The position numbers and the translations under genes were made by a program. Shown piece after piece: positions 57,904 through 64,000 of a stretch of 64,000 nucleotides of DNA. Origin of the DNA: Planctomycetota bacterium (GTDB taxonomy: Bacteria > Planctomycetota > Phycisphaerae > SM23-33); assembly GCA_022705325.1 (NCBI GenBank), contig JAKJER010000016.1, positions 62,001 to 126,000 on the forward strand, read 5' to 3'. Under the pieces are notes generated by a model, which searched no databases, had not been told where the DNA came from, and saw only the letters and a program-made list of their open reading frames with translations. Numbering within the stretch: position 1 is the first letter of the stretch; every line of letters begins with the position of its first letter.

Positions 57904-60054
57904 CTACGGCAAGTCGCCCAGCTTCTGAACGTACCTGACGGAGTCGGCAATGTACTGTTTCGTCTGGGTCTCGGTCATCTCGACCCCCCGGACGCCTTCG
58001 ACCTCCAGGGTGATCGGCCCGCGGAAGCGGTGGTCCTTCAGGACCTTGAGGACGCCCGGGAAATCCACCACGCCCGTACCGAGCACGGGGAAGTTCCACT
58101 CCATGTATCGGCCGCTATGGTCCTTCAACTCGACCGTGGCGACGTAGTCGATGATCTTCTTCAGCTCCGTGACCGCCTCTGCGCCCTTGTTGTAGAACGT
58201 GATGTTGCCGGTGTCGAAGTTCACCCGGACGTTGGGGTGATTGATCTCCTTCATGGTCGCCAGGTGCGCGTCGGCGTTGGTCCCCAGGTCGGGATGGGTT
58301 TCCAGGGCGATGGTCACGCCGTGCTTGCGGGCGATCTCGCCCGCCTGCCGCAGCCGCTCGCAGGCGACCTGCCTGCTGGCCCCCGTATGCCTGGGCGAGA
58401 GGAACATGTAGCGCACGCCCATCCGCTCGCACACGGCGAGTTGGGAGGCCAGTTCCTCCACGCACGACTCGCGCCCCAGGTCCGTCTGACCGCGAAGGAC
58501 CAGCGGCTGGAGGTTGTGCTCGGCCAGCCGGCCCGCCACGGTCGCAACGTGGTCCGCTGCGGGCACGCTGGTGAAGACGCGGGCGATTCCGATGGAGGGC
58601 AGGTGCGTCCAGGCGGCGTCGTCGTACTTGCCGTAATTCTGCATCCGGACCGTCAGAGGACAGGGCGGCACGGAGGGTGTCAGCGGCGCCGGGATGGCCA
58701 CCAGGTCGGTCACGGTGTGCCCCCCGCGGGCGATCCGCGCCAAGGTGTAGACCGTTCCGTCGCGGCCCACGGCGATCGAGTTGACGTAGAGCGGGCGCTG
58801 GCCGTCCTTGTAGAACACCGCTCCATGGTCGGTGTACTTTGCGGCAGGGATGTCGTAGGTGACCAGGTGCAGGTCTTCCAGGCCCTTGGCCTCGCCCTTG
58901 CCGGTGCTCTCCTTGCCGGTCACGCGTTTTCCGTCCACGTAGATGGGCCCGCCGGTGAGGTAGTAGAGCGTCCGCCCGTCAGGCCCCAGGGTAAAGCCGA
59001 GGTAGCCGTAACTGAACTGGTCGTACATGCCGCTCCGCCGGGACGGCAGCGACGTCAGGCGGTCCAGCACGGTCACCCGCGGCGGGCGGGGGTCGAACCG
59101 GAAAAGGTAACCCGAGTTGCCGTGCACGCCGTACACGGCCTTCTGGCCCGGGTGCCAGATCACCTGGCGCCAGTTATAGGCCATGTGGCCCGGGTTGGTG
59201 GGGTCGTACAGGCCGAAGTAGTCCTTCTTGAGGTTCTCGCCCTGGAGCGTTTCGATGGCGTCGCGGTCGTAGCGGTAGCGCAGGATTGCCCCGTCGCCGA
59301 TGCTGAAGTAGACCGAGCCATCCTCGGGGTCGATGGCGAAGGAGCGGCACAGCGTGCGGTAGTTGGCGCCCTTGCCGTTCTCGCCCTGGAGCGAGGTCGG
59401 CCCGAGGTCCTTCAGTTCGCGGCGGGCCAGGTCATAGCGGATGAAATGCCCGCCCGGCCAGGTGAGCCCGTAGAGCCGTCCCCGCCGCGTGTCCATGTTC
59501 ATGGTGAGGATGCCTTCCCCGCCCGGGGCGAGGGCGAGGTTCTCGAATCGGCCGGTGGCCATGTCGTACGAGAGGAAGTGCCCGCCCTGGTAGGGTTTCC
59601 AGCCCGGCGGCGGGGGGCCGATCTTCTCCATGTCGTCGATGATCGCGTAGAATCCGGTGTGGGTGGCGAAGTAAAGCTTGCCGTCGCATTCCACGAGGTT
59701 GTTGTGACACTTCCCTTGGGCGACGGCCTTCATCCCCTTCTCGCCGCAGGCCTCGGTCAGGTCGCCCAGGTGGCGGATCTTCCCGGTCGCCGGATCGAAG
59801 CAGTACATCTGCCCGGCCACGTCGTGCGCCTCCGAGCAGAGCACGTAGTAGATCTTCCCGTCGCTTCCCGTGCCCATGCCGTTGTACGTGTCGTGGCCCT
59901 GGGGGAAACCGGAATCGTAAGTTTGCGCGATCAGCCGGGGGGGACTATCGCCCGGACCCGCCGCCCCGGCGCCAGGCGCCGGGGCCATGCACGAGGCCAG
60001 CGTCAACGACATGACCAGGGACGCACCGACAACGCTCAATCCACGTACGCACAT
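57904..60054 (-). CDS. Exported fusion of a propeller-like domain and a sugar isomerase/epimerase-like TIM barrel
   Basis: The 716-residue protein has a lipoprotein-type signal (LTLASC). Residues about 40-455 are beta-rich, with HDTYNGMGTGSDGKIYYVLC, GPDGRTLYYLTGGPIYVDG and VNSIAVGRDGTVYTLARI, probably a beta-propeller. From about 470 comes a xylose-isomerase-like TIM barrel of the sugar phosphate isomerase/epimerase type (IALETHPDLGTNADAH, NVRVNFDTGNITFYNKG, ELKDHSGRYMEWNFPVLGTG). The second part usually exists as a separate enzyme, so the two are joined here. The ATG at 60054 has GGAGG eight bases upstream. The isomerase domain could be exported, which is unusual for a sugar isomerase. Confidence 0.82.
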   Translation of the reverse strand: MCVRGLSVVGASLVMSLTLASCMAPAPGAGAAGPGDSPPRLIAQTYDSGFPQGHDTYNGMGTGSDGKIYYVLCSEAHDVAGQMYCFDPATGKIRHLGDLTEACGEKGMKAVAQGKCHNNLVECDGKLYFATHTGFYAIIDDMEKIGPPPPGWKPYQGGHFLSYDMATGRFENLALAPGGEGILTMNMDTRRGRLYGLTWPGGHFIRYDLARRELKDLGPTSLQGENGKGANYRTLCRSFAIDPEDGSVYFSIGDGAILRYRYDRDAIETLQGENLKKDYFGLYDPTNPGHMAYNWRQVIWHPGQKAVYGVHGNSGYLFRFDPRPPRVTVLDRLTSLPSRRSGMYDQFSYGYLGFTLGPDGRTLYYLTGGPIYVDGKRVTGKESTGKGEAKGLEDLHLVTYDIPAAKYTDHGAVFYKDGQRPLYVNSIAVGRDGTVYTLARIARGGHTVTDLVAIPAPLTPSVPPCPLTVRMQNYGKYDDAAWTHLPSIGIARVFTSVPAADHVATVAGRLAEHNLQPLVLRGQTDLGRESCVEELASQLAVCERMGVRYMFLSPRHTGASRQVACERLRQAGEIARKHGVTIALETHPDLGTNADAHLATMKEINHPNVRVNFDTGNITFYNKGAEAVTELKKIIDYVATVELKDHSGRYMEWNFPVLGTGVVDFPGVLKVLKDHRFRGPITLEVEGVRGVEMTETQTKQYIADSVRYVQKLGDLP

Positions 60055-60367
60055 GCCAAGAACCTCCCGATGATCACCGTGCTGTCGCATATCCGATTTC
60101 GGGTGGCACGGTCGTCCCCCAGGGACGACCGTGAGTTCTCGCCGCACACGACACGGCCGTGCCACCCACACAAGCGGCCGTGTCACCCAACCATTATGCC
60201 TTGGCCAACTCGCCGGCGCAGGCCTGGATCTTGCGGATCGCCTCGGTCGGCGCGATGACCTTGCGGGCGAGGCCCGCGTGAAACTCACCCGCCCAGGAGG
60301 CCGAGACCGTCAGCAGCAACGTGACGATGTTCCGTCGCTTGAGTGCCTGCCTTTCGCGCCGCTGCGG
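60055..60367. other. Intergenic region with a dispersed palindrome and an open frame
   Basis: The region carries the palindromic repeat at 60101-60167. Beyond the TAG stop of the aminotransferase gene (60368) the same minus-strand frame stays open for 57 codons to a TAA at 60194-60196. It encodes text such as LLLTVSASWAGEFHAG and APTEAIRKIQACAGELAKA. No start codon with a ribosome site was found, so this may be a remnant of a gene. Confidence 0.45.
60101..60167. repeat. Dispersed palindromic repeat, copy 2
   Basis: The outer arms GGGTGGCACG (60101-60110) and CGTGCCACCC (60158-60167) are perfect inverse complements, and an inner 11-bp stem lies at 60107-60117/60123-60133. The core CACGGCCGTG is itself a palindrome. 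The same GTGGCACGG...CCGTGCCAC layout occurs at 51744-51817. Confidence 0.7.
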
Positions 60368-61699
60368 CTACGCCAATTCCTTGCGGTGTGCCCAGACCTT
60401 CTCGAACGCCTTGACGTACTGGTCCACCAGTTCGGGCGCATCGGACGTGAAGTACGGCAGCGAAATCACCGTCCGGTTGGCCTGGTCGCAGCCGGGCATC
60501 TTCTCGGCCGCCGCCGGAAGGTGGTGCCACCACTTCGCCTCATGGAATACGGCGTACGTGTGCAGGAGCGTCCAGTGGAACTCCGCGGCGTCGACGCCCT
60601 CGGCCTTCAGCGCCTTGACGCACGCCTGGCGCGACATGCCGGCCTTGGCGGAGTCGAGGAGCAGGAAGTTGCGGCTGTAGTAGACCCGCTGGCACTCGGG
60701 GCGGATGTCGGTGGTCGACAGCCCCGGCAACTGGGCCAGGCGGTCGTTGAGGCGTTTCATCTGGGCGACGCCGGCGGCGTTGCGCTCGGCCAGGTGCGAC
60801 AACTGGATCTTCGCCAGGACGGCGGCGACGGGGTGCATGCGGTACTTCCCGCCCAGGGCCGTGCCGGCGTACTTGCGATAGGGGCTGTCCTTGGGAAGCG
60901 TGGGCGGGATCCAGTACTCGCCGAAAGTGGCGGCCCGCTCGTAGTCCGCCCTCGTCTTGTACATCCCGATGCCGCCCTCCATGGCGGGCAGCGGCTTGCT
61001 GGTCTGGAGGCTGAAGCCCGACATCCGCCCCCAGGTCCCCATGAGCCTGCCCTGGAGCGACGCCCCGTGCGCGTGGCTGGCGTCTTCCACCACGTCCAGG
61101 CCGTGCTCCTTCGCAAAGTCGCAGATGTGGTCCATGTCGCAGGGCAGGCCAAACCAGTGGACGGGCATGATCGCCCGCGTATTCTTGGTCAGCCTCCGCT
61201 TGCAGTCCTCGACGTCGAGGTTCAGCGTGCGCGGGTTGACGTCCACCCAGGCGGGGACCAGGCCGAAGAACCGCATCGGCACGACCGGGAACCACGTGCT
61301 GTAGTCCGGGACGAGGACTTCGCTGCCTGGGGGCAGGTCCAGGGCGAACATCATGGCCGTCAGCGCGCTGGTGCCGTTGCAGTGGGCCTTGCAGAGGGGG
61401 GTCTTGTGGAACTCGGACCAGGCCTTCTCAAACTGGGCCAGCGCGTCATAGCCGGGCGAGCGAAGGAGGGCCATGACGGCCTGCTCCTCTTCCCGGCCGT
61501 AAATCGGCCAGCGGGTCGCCGACCGGGCGGTCACCGCCTTGGTCCCGCCGTTCAGCGCCAGGGCCTCGGGGCCGGCCGCCGCTGCCTGTCCCTGCGCGCC
61601 CGCGCCGGCCAGGCACGCTCCCGCCGCCAACGCGCTTGCCGACTGGAGAAACTCCCGCCGCCTCGACAGCCGCCTGGGATCATGGTTTTTCCGGTTCAT
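60368..61699 (-). CDS. Tat-exported DegT/DnrJ/EryC1/StrS aminotransferase
   Basis: The 443-residue protein has a Tat signal (SRRREFLQSASALAAGACLAG, about 12-32). A complete DegT-family fold follows, with AHCNGTSALTAMMFALDL (cofactor phosphate), VVEDASHAHGAS and the PLP lysine in SLQTSKPLPAMEGG (near residue 236). Such enzymes transfer amino groups to sugar ketones or act as dehydratases. An exported, PLP-loaded member is unusual and fits Tat export of a folded protein. Its start overlaps the end of the ceramidase-like gene by 20 bases, so translation is coupled. Confidence 0.9.
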   Translation of the reverse strand: MNRKNHDPRRLSRRREFLQSASALAAGACLAGAGAQGQAAAAGPEALALNGGTKAVTARSATRWPIYGREEEQAVMALLRSPGYDALAQFEKAWSEFHKTPLCKAHCNGTSALTAMMFALDLPPGSEVLVPDYSTWFPVVPMRFFGLVPAWVDVNPRTLNLDVEDCKRRLTKNTRAIMPVHWFGLPCDMDHICDFAKEHGLDVVEDASHAHGASLQGRLMGTWGRMSGFSLQTSKPLPAMEGGIGMYKTRADYERAATFGEYWIPPTLPKDSPYRKYAGTALGGKYRMHPVAAVLAKIQLSHLAERNAAGVAQMKRLNDRLAQLPGLSTTDIRPECQRVYYSRNFLLLDSAKAGMSRQACVKALKAEGVDAAEFHWTLLHTYAVFHEAKWWHHLPAAAEKMPGCDQANRTVISLPYFTSDAPELVDQYVKAFEKVWAHRKELA

Positions 61700-63131
61700 G
61701 TTCCGCGTCCTTTCTCGCGCCGTGCGGGGCGATTTCCACGCCCAGCAGCGAGGCGATGGCCTGCTTCACCAAGGCTTCCGATTCGGGTTTGACGTTCGCA
61801 TCGGTCGGTTCGTAGCCGCCCTCCTGGAACGCCTTCTCGGGACAGATGTACCCCGTGGCGCAGTCGCCGTAGCCCGCCACGGCCACGAAACCGCCCGGCG
61901 CCGCCTCCTGCGCGAACGTCTGAAAGCACAGCATCGGCTCGCCGGGCAGATGCACGATGTACACGTTTCCCATTTGCAGCGACGTGCACTCGATGGGCTG
62001 GTTCTTCCTCTGGTGGAAGGCCAGGCGGACGGCGCCGGCGTACGCCCGCAGGGCCGGTGCGACCTTGGGGTTCTTCATGCGGGCGATGCAGTCGTCGAGG
62101 TTGAAGCCCGGATCGGTTCGCGGCGCCAGCAGGAGCGGATGCGTCCGCCACCGCACCGGCCCGACGGGGGTGAACTTCGTCGCCGCGACGGACGCCTCCA
62201 GCCCCGCCAGCATCCGCCGGGCGAGTTCGACGCGGCACTGTTTGCTGCCGTCGTTGTACTTGCCCACCGTGATGTCGCCCCCGCAACCGGTGAAGTAGAT
62301 CTGGAAGACGCGCTCCTTGGCCTCCAGCGCCTCGCGGGCCTCGCCGACGAAGTCGCTGCTGGCCCGCCCATCGCCGTACGGCGTCTGGGGGTGAGTGGCG
62401 TAATAGTGCAGCCGGACCAGCGGCTTCTCCCCCCGGGCCAGGGTGATCGTCTTCACGTACGGGTCGATCGTCCCCTCGTCCAGCGCCCGCACGGAGGGGT
62501 CCTTGCACGTGCTGTAGCGGACGCGGATCTTGCCCGTCGCATCTACCGGGCGGCGCGTGGCGGCCACGCGATCGACCTTGGCCTGGCCCGTGCCGACGCG
62601 ATCGAACGGCTGAAGGGCGCCCAGCGACTGGCGGACGGCGGCGGCCAACCGGTCCTCGATCTGGTCGTAGGACTTGGGAGACAGGTGGAACCGCTCCAGG
62701 CCCGCCTCGGCCAGCAGCTTCTGGGCGGCCGTGTCCACCACCGGGGCCGTGTGCTGGTGCACCGTCTGCAACGCCACGCGGGAGGCGGCGGTCTCGGCGG
62801 CGGAGGCGATCCTGGCCCGCATCGAGTCGTAGGCGCCATTGCACAGTTCGCACCAGTCGACGCTGCAGAGGACGTAGCGTTTGCCGGCCGCCTCGATCAC
62901 GATGCCCTTGGCCAGAAGCGGCTGCTCGACCGTGCGGATCGCGTCGCAGGAGATCATGGGCTCGCCCAGGGGCGGCGTCACGTCGCAGCGGAAGGTCGCC
63001 ACTCGCATGGGCCCGGGTGACTGTCCCCGGGCCGTCGGCGGGGCGAAGAAGGCGGCAGCGGCGCACCACGCGACGCCCACGCCCGCCAGAGAGGCCAGAA
63101 GAGAACGGCGCGACCGTCCGCCAGAGAGCAT
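61680..63131 (-). CDS. Neutral ceramidase-like exported protein
   Basis: The 483-residue protein has a Tat-like signal (RSRRSLLASLAGVGV). Its sequence resembles the N-terminal domain of neutral/alkaline ceramidase-like proteins: ATFRCDVTPPLGEPM, a metal-type VHQHTAP, GCGGDITVGKY and HLPGEPMLCFQTFA. The family includes many planctomycete proteins of unknown substrate; hydrolysis of an amide or lactam-like bond is inferred. The ATG at 63131 is chosen over a longer frame that adds poorly conserved sequence. The stop lies inside the next gene's start. It is divergent from the oxidoreductase at the window end. Confidence 0.83.
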   Translation of the reverse strand: MLSGGRSRRSLLASLAGVGVAWCAAAAFFAPPTARGQSPGPMRVATFRCDVTPPLGEPMISCDAIRTVEQPLLAKGIVIEAAGKRYVLCSVDWCELCNGAYDSMRARIASAAETAASRVALQTVHQHTAPVVDTAAQKLLAEAGLERFHLSPKSYDQIEDRLAAAVRQSLGALQPFDRVGTGQAKVDRVAATRRPVDATGKIRVRYSTCKDPSVRALDEGTIDPYVKTITLARGEKPLVRLHYYATHPQTPYGDGRASSDFVGEAREALEAKERVFQIYFTGCGGDITVGKYNDGSKQCRVELARRMLAGLEASVAATKFTPVGPVRWRTHPLLLAPRTDPGFNLDDCIARMKNPKVAPALRAYAGAVRLAFHQRKNQPIECTSLQMGNVYIVHLPGEPMLCFQTFAQEAAPGGFVAVAGYGDCATGYICPEKAFQEGGYEPTDANVKPESEALVKQAIASLLGVEIAPHGARKDAEHEPEKP

Positions 63132-63467
63132 CCCGTTGTCAACCGCCGGTGTGTCCACTATCTGATGGCCCCAACAGGTGTAGGTCGAAACAGCCCGCGG
63201 CGCTTGGGCGGCGAAATACGCGGGGCCAACAGCCGCCTCTGGGCCGGGGCCTTGGTCACAATTCAAGAACGTGCTTCAGGGACAATGCTAGCACTACTCT
63301 GGCGGGCCTGAAAGTGAAAAAGGCCCCCTGATTTGCCTGCCGGCAGGCAGGCCTGATTCCCCCGCCGCACAAGGCGCCAGGGGCTTGGCGACGTCCTTGC
63401 TACTCTCTTTTGCCGGGTTTAGGATGTACGGCGCAGCAAGAGGATCTCCAGCTACAGGAGTTACGTC
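63132..63467. other. Divergent intergenic region with a GCCTGCC palindrome
   Basis: These 336 bases separate two divergent exported-protein genes. A 14-bp perfect palindrome (GCCTGCC-GGCAGGC, 63335-63348) lies in the middle. No clear promoter pair was found in either direction. Confidence 0.5.
63335..63348. repeat. GCCTGCC palindrome, second copy
   Basis: GCCTGCC and GGCAGGC are adjacent perfect inverse complements. The related palindrome at 5664-5682 has the same units with one intervening base. Both are intergenic. Confidence 0.6.
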
Positions 63468-64000
63468 ATGCAACCGAGTCTGAATCGTCGCTCGTTCATG
63501 GGGGCAGCAGCCGCGGGGGCGTTCACGATCGTGCCGCGGCACGTGCTGGGCGGGCCGGGCAACGTCGCCCCCAGCGACAAGATCACGCTGGCCCAGATCG
63601 GCTTCGGCACGCAGGCCGTCCGCGAACTGGGCGGGCTGCTGGGCGAGCCGAAGATCCAGATCGTGGCCGTCTGCGACCCCAACGCCGACACCAGCGACTA
63701 CGTCGAGTGGGGCAAGGGCGAGATCCGCAAACGGATCCAGGGCTACGTCGGCGATCCGAACTGGCGCAAGGGCGACGAGGGCTGTCCCGGCGGGCGCGAC
63801 GTGGGCCGGGCGGTTGTCGACGGCTACTACGCCCGCCATCGCAAGGCCGACAAGTTCGCCGCCTGCGCCGCCTGGGAAGACTTCCGCGAGATGCTCGACA
63901 AGCAGAAGGACCTCGACGCCGTCAAGATCCTCGTGCCGGACCATCTGCACGCCGCCATCTCCATCGCGGCCATGAACAAGGGCAAGCACGTCCTGCTGCA
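63468..64000 (+). CDS. Tat-exported Gfo/Idh/MocA oxidoreductase (partial, 3' end beyond window)
   Basis: Only the first 177 codons are present. MNRRSF-type Tat signal text (LNRRSFMGAAAAGAF) is followed by a Rossmann domain (ITLAQIGFGTQAVRELGGLL, VAVCDPN) and the DAVKILVPDHLHAAISIAAMNKGKHVLL segment that precedes the EKP motif. The exported form of this family is abundant in planctomycetes and is thought to act on sugars in the periplasm. The ATG at 63468 has AGGAG seven bases upstream. Completeness of the gene cannot be judged. Confidence 0.9.
   Translation, partial: MQPSLNRRSFMGAAAAGAFTIVPRHVLGGPGNVAPSDKITLAQIGFGTQAVRELGGLLGEPKIQIVAVCDPNADTSDYVEWGKGEIRKRIQGYVGDPNWRKGDEGCPGGRDVGRAVVDGYYARHRKADKFAACAAWEDFREMLDKQKDLDAVKILVPDHLHAAISIAAMNKGKHVLL

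Overview
The window looks like a piece of chromosome from a high-GC planctomycete, most likely of the Phycisphaerae type. It opens with the 5' end of a minus-strand 16S rRNA gene. The protein genes form a typical planctomycete set: two arylsulfatases, Tat-exported Gfo/Idh/MocA oxidoreductases, two LamG proteins with a PEP-CTERM sorting tail, a large LamG/cytochrome-c protein resembling the hydrazine synthase alpha subunit, a PQQ-type propeller, sialate O-acetylesterase, apiosidase-like and beta-galactosidase-like hydrolases, and a ceramidase-like protein. I assign the lineage from gene content and the short 16S piece only; no search was run.

Layout. 1-155 is the 16S rRNA 5' end, with a structured leader, a boxA and a near-consensus promoter with A-tracts (733-761). 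1119-5573 holds a membrane TPR-like protein and a glycosidase/serine-hydrolase pair. 5769-9299 encodes a DUF4062-NTPase-TPR protein of the STAND type. 9529-13978 is a compact plus-strand operon: an HTH-EIIA fusion, a DUF58 protein and a YfhO-like membrane protein. 14159-19679 is a protein quality-control block: HtrA/DegP protease, Hsp20, Lon and a zinc-ribbon membrane protein. 19903-21090 is a GT2 glycosyltransferase, and 21620-25708 a second DUF4062-NTPase-TPR protein.

25837-42490 is a run of large, mostly exported carbohydrate-related and redox proteins, with an AvtA-like aminotransferase in the middle. 40916-44697 carries two PEP-CTERM proteins whose sorting tails are identical over 68 bp at the DNA level. 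45064-46237 is an AT-richer island with an ImmA/IrrE-like metallopeptidase between two short basic proteins that are paralogues of each other. It is followed by a broken DUF5060/DUF4038 glycosidase gene (46339-47884).

48004-64000 holds two sulfatases, a DUF4160/DUF2442 pair, LarC, a cupin plus oxidoreductase pair, a Bax-inhibitor-1 protein, an SUMF1-like lipoprotein, a propeller-isomerase fusion, a Tat-exported DegT aminotransferase overlapping a ceramidase-like gene, and a truncated oxidoreductase at the window edge.

Two themes stand out. One is conflict or regulatory machinery: the two STAND proteins, the metallopeptidase with its paired small proteins, and the DUF4160/DUF2442 pair. The other is many intergenic palindromes and dispersed repeats, usually at convergent or divergent gene junctions. 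The best candidates for an undescribed system are the 45064-46237 module and the two large DUF4062 STAND proteins.
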